Below are positions 16,203-24,250 of a DNA stretch of 64,000 bases, piece by piece (positions within the stretch are counted from its first letter, which is position 1; the number at the start of each line of letters is the position of its first letter). The stretch lies in contig JBDTLT010000003.1 in the NCBI GenBank assembly GCA_039934635.1, positions 42,235-106,234 of the forward strand. The letters run 5' to 3'. Both the position numbers and the translations under genes were made by a program. This DNA comes from DATLFA01 sp039934635 (GTDB lineage: Bacteria > Actinomycetota > Acidimicrobiia > Acidimicrobiales > WLNW01). The notes under the pieces are model-generated. The model did no database searches. It saw only the letters and a list, made by a program, of their open reading frames with translations, and was not told where the DNA came from.

Positions 16203-17012
16203 TCAGCCGATCTGCCCGCGGTGCGGTCGGGCATTTGTCAGACCCAGACCACCGTCGACGACGATCACTTGACCGGTTGTGAACGCGGCAAGGTTTGACG
16301 CGAGTGACAGCACGATACCGGCGATGTCCTTCGGTTGGCCCGCACGCGCCAGCGGGATCGCCCGTACCGATGCCGCCTTACGCTCGGCCGACATCTCGAC
16401 TTCGGCGGCCGGGGTGAGAACGAACGACGGTGCCACCACGTTGACCCGGATGCCTTTGGGCGCGAGCTCCAAAGCCATCGATTTGGAGAACTGGATCAAA
16501 CCGGCCTTGGCCGCGCCGTAGGGCGTCATGAACGGCGAGGCGTTGGTTCCCTGGAACGACGAGATATTGACGATCGAGCCGGCAGTCGACCGGTCGGTCA
16601 TCCTTCTTGCGGCGATCTGGCAGCCGAAGAGGACGGCGGTCAGGTTGAGCTCGAAGATGCGATCCCATGTCTCGCGCTCGAGATCGACCAGCCCCGCCAC
16701 CGCGCCCGGGAACACTCCCCCGGCGTTGTTGATCCACACGTCGATCGGACCCAGTTCCGCTTCGACGGCATCGGCCGCATGCTCGAGCGCGGAACGATCC
16801 CGCACGTCGCACTGCACCGCGACGGCCGCGGGGAGTGAATCGGCAACCGCTCGCGCCGTATCGCCATCGAGGTCGACGACTCCGACGTTTGTGCCAACGC
16901 CGGCGAAATGCTCGGCGACGGCGCGACCGATCCCGCGGCCACCGCCGGTGACCAACACCGTCTTGCCCCGCAGACCCAGCAGATCTCCGGCATCGGGCAG
17001 TTCTGAACTCAT
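16203..17012 (-). CDS. Short-chain dehydrogenase/reductase (SDR)
   Basis: 269 aa from ATG 17012 with CAGGAGC upstream; the longer opening to 17054 overlaps the divergent gene. Classical SDR motifs are the nucleotide-binding TGGGRGIG, VVDLDGD (an Asp after strand 2, favouring NAD), NNAGG, catalytic Ser in VNISSFQG, and YGAAK. The C-terminus VDGGLGLTNARPH is the usual oligomer segment. It oxidises or reduces an alcohol/ketone pair of unknown identity. It starts 26 nt from the divergent two-domain protein gene at 17039. Confidence 0.92.
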   Translation of the reverse strand: MSSELPDAGDLLGLRGKTVLVTGGGRGIGRAVAEHFAGVGTNVGVVDLDGDTARAVADSLPAAVAVQCDVRDRSALEHAADAVEAELGPIDVWINNAGGVFPGAVAGLVDLERETWDRIFELNLTAVLFGCQIAARRMTDRSTAGSIVNISSFQGTNASPFMTPYGAAKAGLIQFSKSMALELAPKGIRVNVVAPSFVLTPAAEVEMSAERKAASVRAIPLARAGQPKDIAGIVLSLASNLAAFTTGQVIVVDGGLGLTNARPHRGQIG

Positions 17013-17038
17013 GACAGCTCCTGTGATAGGTCTTGTGC

Positions 17039-17728
17039 ATGACGCAAGCAGCAATCACCGAAGCCGTTGGGTCCGCGATCTCGCAATTGCGTTGGCACGT
17101 CGAGCCGGCCCAAGTGGACGGGTTCAATCGTTGGTACGACGAAGAGCATCTTGCCGACCTACTTGCGCAGCCGGGCGTCTTGAGCGGGCGTCGTTTCGTC
17201 AGGGCGCAGACGGCGTTCTCGGCGCCGAGCACCTTCAACTACATCACCATCTACCAACTCGACGACACCGGTGCCCTCGAAACGCCGTCGTATCGCGCGA
17301 TGGCCACGGCACCGAGCGAGCTGACGAAGCAGGTCGCGATGTCGTTGCCCATGCGCCGTGACGTCGCCACGCAGATCTATCCCAGCGGTCGCGCCGACAG
17401 TCAACCGGTCGGCAACGCGATCATGCACGTGTTCACCCACGCCGACGCGTCGATCCTCGACGACTTCCACCACTGGTACGAAGAGGAGCACATCCCGGCA
17501 CTCGTCGCGTGCGACGGTGTGTTCGGAGCACGCCGGTTCGTGTGTACGACACCCGAAGCCGACGGCTACGAGTTCATCGCCATCTACCAACTCGCCGACG
17601 TGTCGGTCGTCGAGAGTGGCGCGCTGGCCGAGGCGGGCAAGCCGACGCCATGGCGTGAACGGCTCGGCGACGAGATGCGCGCGCACTTCCAGGTGTACCA
17701 AGCGCTGCACGGACCTATCGCAGGCTGA
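17039..17728 (+). CDS. Tandem dimeric alpha/beta-barrel (EthD/Dabb-like) protein
   Basis: 229 aa from ATG 17039; a TTG 6 nt upstream is a poorer start. The protein is an internal duplication. Repeat 1 has NRWYDEEHLADLLAQPGVLSG and repeat 2 has HHWYEEEHIPALVACDGVFGA, each followed by RRFV and a strand reading Y[I/E]-x-I-YQL. The W-Y-x-E-E-H core is shared by EthD-like and other ferredoxin-fold proteins that degrade or rearrange small aromatic or lipid molecules. Such proteins commonly sit in catabolic clusters, as here between an SDR and a P450. The two repeats could form an intramolecular barrel. Function is unknown. The last 14 nt overlap the end of the convergent P450 gene. Confidence 0.75.
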   Translation: MTQAAITEAVGSAISQLRWHVEPAQVDGFNRWYDEEHLADLLAQPGVLSGRRFVRAQTAFSAPSTFNYITIYQLDDTGALETPSYRAMATAPSELTKQVAMSLPMRRDVATQIYPSGRADSQPVGNAIMHVFTHADASILDDFHHWYEEEHIPALVACDGVFGARRFVCTTPEADGYEFIAIYQLADVSVVESGALAEAGKPTPWRERLGDEMRAHFQVYQALHGPIAG

Positions 17729-18998
17729 GGGTCTGGTGCTTGACGATGCCGAGGTGGAGGTGACCGACGCGCTGTGGCTCGCCCACCAACTGCAATCGGG
17801 GCAACACGGGTAGCAGTGCGCGCAAGGCGGCCCGCAACTCCCATCGGGCGAGGTTGGCGCCCAGGCAGAAATGCGCACCATGGCCGAAGGCTTGGTGATA
17901 GTTGGGCGAACGCGTGATGTCGAAGCGATAGGGCTCGTCGAACGCGCTCTCGTCGCGGTTGGCCGACGGGTAGAAGATGCCCACGGTGTCACCAGTGCGA
18001 ATGCGCTGGCCGCCGAGCACGACATCGTCGGTGGCCGTGCGCGCGAACTGGATCACCGGCGACACCCACCGCAAGATCTCTTCGGTCGCGGTGTCGATCA
18101 GATCGGGTCGCGCGCAGAGCAGGTCGAGTTGGTCTGGGTGCTGCAGCAGCGCCACAACACCACCGGCAATGGCATTGCGCGTCGTCTCGTTGCCGGCGCC
18201 GATCAGCAGCACCAAATACCCGTGAAGTTGTTGCGCGGTCAGCGGCTGACCTTCGACCTCGCCCGACGCCACCCGCGCGGTGAGGGATCCGTCTTGCAAC
18301 TCCTTGGCCTGTTTGGCGGTTGCCGCGCAATACTCGTAGAACTCCATCGAGAGGCGGAACCGCAATTCGTCGAGCGTCTCGTCTTCGTGTGCGAGTCGCA
18401 TCACCTCGGCTTCACTCTCGAAGAACGCGCCCGTCCAAGTGTGAATACGCGACCAATCGTCCACTGGCAGACCCATGATGTCGCAGATCGTCGCCAACGG
18501 GAGCTTGACCGCGAAGTCTTCGACGAGATCGGCTTCACCGGTCGTTTCGAGCAGTTCGACGAACTCGTCGATGAATCGCGCCGAGTACGACGCGAGATGT
18601 CCTTCGAGCGCCCGCATCGCGCGTGGGGTGAACGAACGAGCCGCCAGGTTGCGGAACTCGGTGTGACGCGGCTTGTCCATGTACACGAGGTCGGGCACCT
18701 CGTCCGGATCCCAGCCTCGCAGCTTTGCGCGGCGGAGTGACCGCTCTTTCGCCTCGCGGTCATCGCTGGCCGAAGCGAGACGCAGGCGCGAACCGCCGTT
18801 GACGAACAGGCGGTCGTTGGAGCCGACGAAGTGCACATCGTCGTAGCGAGTGACGGCCCAGAACGGCTCGATGTCGTCGCGTTCGTACCAGTAGACCGGC
18901 GCGTCGCGCCGCAACAGATCCCATGCCTCCCACGGGTAGCCCTGCTCTTGCAGGCGCGAGGTCGAGTGGATGTCGATGTTCTCGAGCGTGATCCCCAT
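17715..18998 (-). CDS. Cytochrome P450 (second)
   Basis: 427 aa. Heme loop FGHGAHFCLGANLARWE with the thiolate at Cys378; I-helix LIGAGNETTRNAI; K-helix TEEILRWVSPV; and the meander PSANRDESAFDEP. The wording FxHGAHFCLGANLAR and the PxYHQAFG lead-in resemble actinobacterial P450s that act on sterol and cholesterol-type side chains (CYP125/CYP142/CYP124 group), but several other families share it, so this is a hint only. ATG 18998 is fixed by a TAGTCT box 6 nt upstream. It runs parallel to the 2-hydroxyacid dehydrogenase gene, separated by 45 nt. Confidence 0.95.
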   Translation of the reverse strand: MGITLENIDIHSTSRLQEQGYPWEAWDLLRRDAPVYWYERDDIEPFWAVTRYDDVHFVGSNDRLFVNGGSRLRLASASDDREAKERSLRRAKLRGWDPDEVPDLVYMDKPRHTEFRNLAARSFTPRAMRALEGHLASYSARFIDEFVELLETTGEADLVEDFAVKLPLATICDIMGLPVDDWSRIHTWTGAFFESEAEVMRLAHEDETLDELRFRLSMEFYEYCAATAKQAKELQDGSLTARVASGEVEGQPLTAQQLHGYLVLLIGAGNETTRNAIAGGVVALLQHPDQLDLLCARPDLIDTATEEILRWVSPVIQFARTATDDVVLGGQRIRTGDTVGIFYPSANRDESAFDEPYRFDITRSPNYHQAFGHGAHFCLGANLARWELRAALRALLPVLPRLQLVGEPQRVGHLHLGIVKHQTLSLR

Positions 18999-19004
18999 CC
19001 GCGG

Positions 19005-19010
19005 AGACTA
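19005..19010 (-). promoter_or_regulatory. -10 box, second P450
   Basis: TAGTCT on the minus strand, 6 nt before ATG 18998; leaderless start. Confidence 0.5.
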
Positions 19011-19043
19011 GCCCCGACGGCCAGGGCACCGAGCGGAAGCCGA

Positions 19044-20009
19044 TCAGTTCAATCGGCGCACGGGGTTGCCCTTGCGAAACGCGATGACGTCTTCCACGGC
19101 TTGGCCGTAGTAATCGCGGTAGGTCTCCACCGTCGCGTAGCCGATGTGCGGGGTGAGCAGAACGTTGGGCACGCTGCGCAACGGATGATCGGCGGGCAGC
19201 GGCTCGCGGTCGTACACGTCGAGTGCGGCACCGGCGATGCGCCGCGAACGCAGCGCATCGAGCAGCGCGGCCTCATCGACAACCGGCCCACGCGAGGTGT
19301 TGACCAACAAGGCGGTCGGCTTCATGAGATCGAACTCGGCGCGCCCGATGTAGCCGTGCGACCGCGGTCCTAGCTTGAGGTGCACGCTGATGACATCGCT
19401 GGCGGCGAAGAACTCGTCATGGTCGACCCGCTCGACACCCACCGAGGCGGCCCGCTCGTTGGTCAAGTTGACGCTCCACGCCACGGTGCGCATGCCGAGC
19501 GCCGTGGCGACCGGAGGCAGTAGCGAACCCAAATTGCCGAGCCCCACGATGCCGAGCGTCTTGCCTTCGAGCAAGGTTCCGAGCGCGACCTGCCAGCCAC
19601 CGTTGCGAATCGCCGAATCTTCGGTCGCGATACCGCGGGCCAGACCGAGGATGAGCCCCCACGTCAGCTCGATCGTCGCGGCGGCACCTTGCCAACTCTG
19701 CGTGCCACACACCGTGATACCGAGTTCAGCGGCCGTGGCGAAATCGATGGCCGAATGGTGCATGCCGGTCGCCACGAGCAGCCGGAGATTGGGCAGCGCG
19801 CGCAGGACGTCGCCGGGGAAGGCAGTGCGCTCGCGCATCGCGACCACCACGTCGTAGGGATACAACCGATTCATCAACTGCCGGGAATCGTCAGCATGAT
19901 CGTGGAAGAACGTGACCACGACGTCGTCGCCCAGGATCGACCAATCGGTCGAACCCTGGGCGACACGTTGGTAGTCGTCGATGACCGCCACCCGAAACAA
20001 CTGGTCCAT
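19044..20009 (-). CDS. D-2-hydroxyacid dehydrogenase family protein
   Basis: 321 aa from ATG 20009; the opening continues to 20105 but would overlap the divergent gene. NAD-binding motif VGLGNLGSLLP near residue 150, then the catalytic set: Arg in NTSRGPVVDE, Glu in DVYDREPLP, His in LLTPHIGYAT, in the right order. This family interconverts 2-hydroxy and 2-oxo acids, and includes phosphoglycerate dehydrogenase and glyoxylate/hydroxypyruvate reductase; the C-terminus is short, with no ACT domain, so it is not a regulated SerA. The substrate is unknown. A TAGAAC box lies 8 nt upstream. Confidence 0.92.
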   Translation of the reverse strand: MDQLFRVAVIDDYQRVAQGSTDWSILGDDVVVTFFHDHADDSRQLMNRLYPYDVVVAMRERTAFPGDVLRALPNLRLLVATGMHHSAIDFATAAELGITVCGTQSWQGAAATIELTWGLILGLARGIATEDSAIRNGGWQVALGTLLEGKTLGIVGLGNLGSLLPPVATALGMRTVAWSVNLTNERAASVGVERVDHDEFFAASDVISVHLKLGPRSHGYIGRAEFDLMKPTALLVNTSRGPVVDEAALLDALRSRRIAGAALDVYDREPLPADHPLRSVPNVLLTPHIGYATVETYRDYYGQAVEDVIAFRKGNPVRRLN

Positions 20010-20017
20010 GCCCAGAC

Positions 20018-20027
20018 GTTCTATCGT
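20018..20027. promoter_or_regulatory. Overlapping divergent -10 boxes
   Basis: TAGAAC on the minus strand (20023-20018) serves the hydroxyacid dehydrogenase and TATCGT on the plus strand (20022-20027) the FAD monooxygenase; they share TA, as at gpsA/fbiD. The two start codons are only 25 bp apart, so both promoters must reach into the opposite gene. Confidence 0.5.
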
Positions 20028-20034
20028 GCGGGCG

Positions 20035-21105
20035 ATGTCGGTGCTCATCGTCGGGGGCGGAATCGGAGGCCTGTGCCTCGCGACGGCATTGACGCACGCC
20101 GGCATCGCCTGTCAGATCGTCGAGCGAGAGCCGGCGTGGACGACGGTCGGGGCGGGCATCTCGTTTTATCCCAACGGTATGCGGGCACTGCGCCGCTTGG
20201 GTCTCGGCGAGGCCGCCGTGTCAGCCGGCGCGCCGATCGAGTTGGTCCGCACCTGTACGCACGACGGCACGGTCGTGAGCGAGTTCCCGGGCGAGAACTG
20301 GGAGGGCATCGGCCAGACCTTCGCCATACACCGCGCCGCGCTCCAGCAATTGCTGCTCGACGCCGTCAGCGCCGTGCCCGTGCACATGGGCGCGACCGTC
20401 GCGTCGCTCATCGACCACGGCAATTCGGTCGATGTCGAGTTGACCAACGGCGCCTCGATGACGGCCGATCTGGTGGTCGGGGCCGACGGCATCCGATCAC
20501 GGGTGCGCGATCTCTGTATCGGCCGACTGCAACCGCGCTACGTCGGTCAGATGTATTGGCGCGGCGCGGTCGATGACGAACTCGTCGACACCGCCACGAT
20601 GCTCTTCGACACCGACCGTTTCGTCGCGCTGTTGCCCCTAGGGTCGGGCACCACCTATGTGGCCCTACAGCAACACAGCCGCGAGCCATTCGACGACGAC
20701 TCGCTCGACCGGTTCGCCGACTTCGGCGGACCGACGCCGCGGGCGATCGAATTGTTGCGCGGCGACCCCAATCTCCACTTCGGCCCGGCAGAGGAGATCG
20801 AGCGCGACGAATGGCGGGCGGGGCGGACGCTGCTCATCGGCGACGCGGCCCACGCCTGCTCTCCCACCATGGCACAGGGAGGCAGCCTCGCGATCGAGGA
20901 CGCGATCGTGCTCGCCGAGTTACTGGCCGAGCAATCCTCGATGGATGACGCGATCGACAGGTTCGTCGCCCGCCGCCAACCGAGAGCACAGTGGGTCCGA
21001 GAGCGGACTCACCATCAAATACAGCTGTTGAACGCCGGCGCGCCGCACGAACATCTCGCGCACGGCATGCGCGAGATGTACGCACGGCTGGCCGAAGACG
21101 TGTGA
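20035..21105 (+). CDS. FAD-dependent monooxygenase (group A, PHBH-like)
   Basis: 356 aa from ATG 20035. Motifs of class A flavoprotein hydroxylases: the dinucleotide-binding MSVLIVGGGIGGLCLATAL at the extreme N-terminus, the DG motif VVGADGIRSRVR at about residue 160, and the second FAD motif LLIGDAAHACSPTMAQGG near 285. It lacks a C-terminal thioredoxin-like domain. Relatives hydroxylate aromatic acids, e.g. salicylate and 6-hydroxynicotinate, or modify polyketides. The FAD-proximal PNGMRALRRLGL helix is typical. No ring-cleavage gene is seen nearby. The start is set by the TATCGT box 7 nt upstream. It converges on the pilin gene with a 3-nt gap. Confidence 0.93.
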   Translation: MSVLIVGGGIGGLCLATALTHAGIACQIVEREPAWTTVGAGISFYPNGMRALRRLGLGEAAVSAGAPIELVRTCTHDGTVVSEFPGENWEGIGQTFAIHRAALQQLLLDAVSAVPVHMGATVASLIDHGNSVDVELTNGASMTADLVVGADGIRSRVRDLCIGRLQPRYVGQMYWRGAVDDELVDTATMLFDTDRFVALLPLGSGTTYVALQQHSREPFDDDSLDRFADFGGPTPRAIELLRGDPNLHFGPAEEIERDEWRAGRTLLIGDAAHACSPTMAQGGSLAIEDAIVLAELLAEQSSMDDAIDRFVARRQPRAQWVRERTHHQIQLLNAGAPHEHLAHGMREMYARLAEDV

Positions 21106-21108
21106 GGA

Positions 21109-21315
21109 TCAGGCCCCGTCGATCGACGCGCCGACGGTTGAGAACTTGCTCGATGCCGACTTGCCGAGCGTCGTCACGGCGGCGATACAGACCACTGCGA
21201 TCAGGGCCACGAGCAGCGCGTACTCCACAAGCGAAGCGGCTCGCTCGCTCGCGATGTGCGCTCGTATCCAAGTACTGAGGAATTCATATGACACGGTCAC
21301 CGGTGGTGCCTCCAT
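21109..21315 (-). CDS. Flp/Fap-type pilin-like protein
   Basis: 68 aa from ATG 21315; the longer opening to 21384 adds a tail without membrane or leader features. The sequence SERAASLVEYALLVALIAVV (about residues 24-43) is the type IVb Flp pilin motif: a Glu at +5-type spacing, a Tyr next to it (E-Y), then a hydrophobic helix. Flp pilins are cut by prepilin peptidase TadV and assembled by the Tad machinery. No tad, cpaA or rcpA genes occur in this window, so it is an orphan copy, and assembly would need a system elsewhere. It lies between the monooxygenase (convergent) and the SnoaL-like gene (divergent). Confidence 0.85.
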   Translation of the reverse strand: MEAPPVTVSYEFLSTWIRAHIASERAASLVEYALLVALIAVVCIAAVTTLGKSASSKFSTVGASIDGA

Positions 21316-21432
21316 GCTGAGGGATGGTCGACCGCTTTGGTCGATTGCATCTGTATTTCGGCCTGAATCCGCGACAGACTGCATAGGTCGATGCGCCCAT
21401 TTGCATCAACATTCGATCAACGGGGGTAAGAA

Positions 21433-21864
21433 GTGAACGAACTCGAACTGTTGCTCGAGGAGCGGGCAATCACGCGGGCGCTACACGAGTACGCGCACAA
21501 CATGGACTACGGGCACGAAGATGCGTGGGTCGACGTGTTCACCGACGACGCGGTGTTCGACGTCGTCGAGGTAGTCGGGGGCCGGCGGGTGCATCGCGAG
21601 GACGGCAGAGGCGAGCTTGCCCAGTACGTTGCGAAATACCCCAAGCCTCCGCACTTCCGCAAGCACGTCGTAGTCGATCCCATCATCGACATCGCCGGCG
21701 ACACGGCAAAGGTTGCGGCCTACTGGTTGCTGCTGCAACGCGACGACGACAGCGGAAGCCCGGTAATGGTGGCGTTCGGGCACTACGACGACCAGTGGGT
21801 CAAACGCGACGGGCGCTGGCGCATCGCCCATCGTTACGCAGAGGTCGAAGCGACGACCTATTGA
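21433..21864 (+). CDS. SnoaL-like (NTF2-fold) polyketide/steroid-type cyclase or dehydratase
   Basis: 143 aa from GTG 21433, preceded by GGGGGTAAGAA. The sequence ELLLEERAITRALHEYAHNM followed by DAWVDVFTDDAVFDV, then a buried-strand pattern ending in WVKRDGRWRIAHRYAEVEA, is the SnoaL_4 pattern of NTF2-like proteins. The H-Y pair of the first helix and the conserved Asp of FTDDAVFD correspond to residues used by bile acid 7-alpha dehydratase, scytalone dehydratase and similar enzymes, but no reaction can be assigned. In Actinobacteria such genes sit among steroid and aromatic catabolism genes, as here. Confidence 0.85.
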   Translation: MNELELLLEERAITRALHEYAHNMDYGHEDAWVDVFTDDAVFDVVEVVGGRRVHREDGRGELAQYVAKYPKPPHFRKHVVVDPIIDIAGDTAKVAAYWLLLQRDDDSGSPVMVAFGHYDDQWVKRDGRWRIAHRYAEVEATTY

Positions 21865-21882
21865 TCGCGCTCGACCGAGGCG

Positions 21883-23376
21883 TCACCCGCTGGTGAGCCG
21901 TTCGATCAGCAATCGCCGCTGCACCTGTAGCGTGGCCGGCGTACGGGGCAGCACATCGACGACCTCGACGCGCCGCGGCCGCTTGAAGCGAGCCAGAGAG
22001 TCGGTGGTGAATTCGCCGAGCGTCGCGACGGTGGGTGCCTCGGCGCCATCCTCGACGACGAGCACCGCGCACACGATCTCGCCCCACTGCGCATCCGGTA
22101 TGCCGACGACGGCCACGTCCGCCACGGCCGGGTGCAGGCGCACTGCGTCTTCGACTTCGGACGGCGACACGGTTTCTCCACCCGTGCGAATCACATCCTT
22201 GGCCCGACCGACGATCGACAGAAAGCCCTCTTCATCGACTGCCGCGAGATCGCCGGTGCGGAAGAATCCGTCGTCGGTGAACGCGTCGGCGGTCGCTTCG
22301 GGGTTGTCGAAGTAACCGTCGAAGATCACCGCGCTGCGCACGAGCATCTCTCCGTTGCCTTCCGCGAGCGCGACTTCGACGGAATGTTGCGGCACGCCAC
22401 ACGAACCTGGCTTGCGCTCCATGTCCTCGTGCCGCAACAGGGTGACCGCCCCCGACTCGGTCGCGCCGTAGAACACGCGCACCGTCGCACTGGGCACGGC
22501 CCGCTTGATTGCGGCGAGCAGTTCGGGCGGTGTGGCCGAGGTGCCCGAGTCGGCGATGCGCAGCGATGCCAATGGCGAGTGATCGTTCGTCTGCTCTAGA
22601 TGGTCGAGGATGCGGCGCCAGACCGCGGGGATGGCGTTGAAGTGTGTCGGCTTCCATTGCGATGCGGCCGCGACCAACGAGGGCGCGTCGGCGGACGAAA
22701 AGACGATGGTCGTCTGTGTTTGCCACGCCTGCAGGGCGAGGGTCCAGGCCCCCATGTGGAAGAGCGGGTACATGCACAACATCACGCCCCGTGGCTCGAG
22801 TTGCGAGCCCGGGTGCGTACGCAAGTAGTTGGTGCGGTGCGACAGCATCACGCCCTTCGACTTGCCCGTCGATCCGCTGGTGAAGAACAGCACGTGCAAG
22901 TCGGTCTCGCGCAACGCCGGCTCGCGAATGTCGTCGCCGGATGCGGCAGCCGTGGCATCGGGCAGCGAGATGCCGGCGGCGGACCCAGAGTGCATACACA
23001 CGAGCGGCACGCCGACCTTCTGGGCCACGACTTCGCCCGTCTCCGCGTGCGCGTCGTCGACGATCAGCAGTGACGGCCGGGCCAGCGCGACCATCTCGAC
23101 GGCTTCGTCGACACCGAGCAGCGCGTTGGCCGGAGCAAAGACCGCTCCGAGCTTGGCCGCCGCCGCGAAAACCGGGATGGCATCGAGCGTCGTGTTGCTC
23201 CACATCACCACGCGGTCCTGATGACCGACGCCCAGATCACGCAACACATGCGCGACGCGATTCGATTGCTGACCGAGCTCTCGATAGCTCAAGCGGCGCT
23301 CGCCCATCGCCGCGGCGATGTGGTCCGGCACCGACCGCGCCCCCGTGCGGAAGATATCCCCGATCAACAGGTCCAT
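21883..23376 (-). CDS. Acyl-CoA synthetase (AMP-forming), catalytic C-terminal Lys replaced
   Basis: 497 aa from ATG 23376 (preceded by GGGGG); ATG 23400 is also in frame. It is a member of the ANL superfamily. P-loop FFTSGSTGKSKGVMLSHR, A5 motif VFYGATESGAV, GDLAAVDEEGFLSIVGRAKD and the A8 hinge TGGETVSPSEVE are all intact. The A10 motif, normally LPRTxTGKxxKxxL with the adenylation-essential Lys, reads LPRTPATLQVQRRLLIERL here: Gln precedes the Val and there is one extra residue. First-half (acyl-adenylate) chemistry may be weak or lost; thioesterification could remain. It starts 2-26 nt after the hydrolase gene, so the LLM, hydrolase and ligase genes appear co-transcribed. Confidence 0.9.
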   Translation of the reverse strand: MDLLIGDIFRTGARSVPDHIAAAMGERRLSYRELGQQSNRVAHVLRDLGVGHQDRVVMWSNTTLDAIPVFAAAAKLGAVFAPANALLGVDEAVEMVALARPSLLIVDDAHAETGEVVAQKVGVPLVCMHSGSAAGISLPDATAAASGDDIREPALRETDLHVLFFTSGSTGKSKGVMLSHRTNYLRTHPGSQLEPRGVMLCMYPLFHMGAWTLALQAWQTQTTIVFSSADAPSLVAAASQWKPTHFNAIPAVWRRILDHLEQTNDHSPLASLRIADSGTSATPPELLAAIKRAVPSATVRVFYGATESGAVTLLRHEDMERKPGSCGVPQHSVEVALAEGNGEMLVRSAVIFDGYFDNPEATADAFTDDGFFRTGDLAAVDEEGFLSIVGRAKDVIRTGGETVSPSEVEDAVRLHPAVADVAVVGIPDAQWGEIVCAVLVVEDGAEAPTVATLGEFTTDSLARFKRPRRVEVVDVLPRTPATLQVQRRLLIERLTSG

Positions 23377-23401
23377 ACGTCGTAAACCCCCGTTTGCCAT
23401 G

Positions 23402-24247
23402 CTAACCGCCGGCGCTTCGCAGGAAGGCCGACCAGCGCGGCCACAACTCTTCGAAGTAGTGCGGCTGCAGTTCGTGCGACATTCCCTCGATGATGAGCAG
23501 CTCGGCGCTCGGATACATCTCGGCCAGCGCGTAGCCATGCACAACCGGCAAGACGGTGTCGGTCGTGCCGTGAGCGATGAACATCGGCACGTCGATCGCG
23601 GTCGAGTTCTGCCACACGCGCTCCTCGTCGGTGCGCTTGTTTGCCGCGCGCATGAGCCGCCGCATCTCGTCGAGGTACCACCCGCGGTTGACCGCCTCGC
23701 GTGCTCGCGCAAGGGCCCGCTGCGAGTCGAGCCGTTCGTCGCTCAACACCGTCAGTTCGCGAACGATGTAGTCCTCGCGCGCCTCGACACTCGGCCCTGG
23801 AGGATTCGACGCGACAGCGGTGAACTCAGGCGAGCCGATCGGCAGTTTCATATCGCCGGGGCTGCTGCTCAGCATCGTCAGCGAGAGGGCGATCGAGGGA
23901 CGCGTCAGCACCATCCAGCGAGCAAGCACCCCGCCCATCGACGTGCCCACGATGTGCGCGGGGCCGAGCTCGAGCGCGTCGATCGCGCCCAGCGCGTCGT
24001 TCACCAGGTGAATGAACTCATAGCGCTCCGGTAACCCGGGCTCGGAGTAACCGAAGCCGCGATAGTCGTGGCCGACGACGCGGTAGCCAGCATCGACGAG
24101 CGCGGCGAGCATCGTGGGTTCCCATTCGAAGCTCTGCGCGCCCATCCTCTGACAGAGGAAAACCGGCGTTCCTTCGGGGTCGCCCCACTCTTCGATCCAG
24201 ATGTTGAGACCGCCGGCATCGACGTGGCGGCTGCGATCGCTCTGCAT
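23402..24247 (-). CDS. Alpha/beta hydrolase
   Basis: 281 aa. Canonical elements: GHDYRGFGYSEPG, nucleophile Ser in HIVGTSMGGVLARW, acid Asp in AHGTTDTVLPVVHG, and catalytic His in EGMSHELQPHYFEEL. The usual oxyanion 'HG' is replaced by LCQRMGAQSFEWEP, as in the aclacinomycin methylesterase-type (RdmC) and related actinobacterial hydrolases. Soluble, no signal peptide. It starts 3 nt after the LLM gene stop and ends next to the acyl-CoA ligase start, so it probably makes or breaks an ester or lactone within the same catabolic route. The substrate is unknown. Confidence 0.9.
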   Translation of the reverse strand: MQSDRSRHVDAGGLNIWIEEWGDPEGTPVFLCQRMGAQSFEWEPTMLAALVDAGYRVVGHDYRGFGYSEPGLPERYEFIHLVNDALGAIDALELGPAHIVGTSMGGVLARWMVLTRPSIALSLTMLSSSPGDMKLPIGSPEFTAVASNPPGPSVEAREDYIVRELTVLSDERLDSQRALARAREAVNRGWYLDEMRRLMRAANKRTDEERVWQNSTAIDVPMFIAHGTTDTVLPVVHGYALAEMYPSAELLIIEGMSHELQPHYFEELWPRWSAFLRSAGG

Positions 24248-24250
24248 GAG

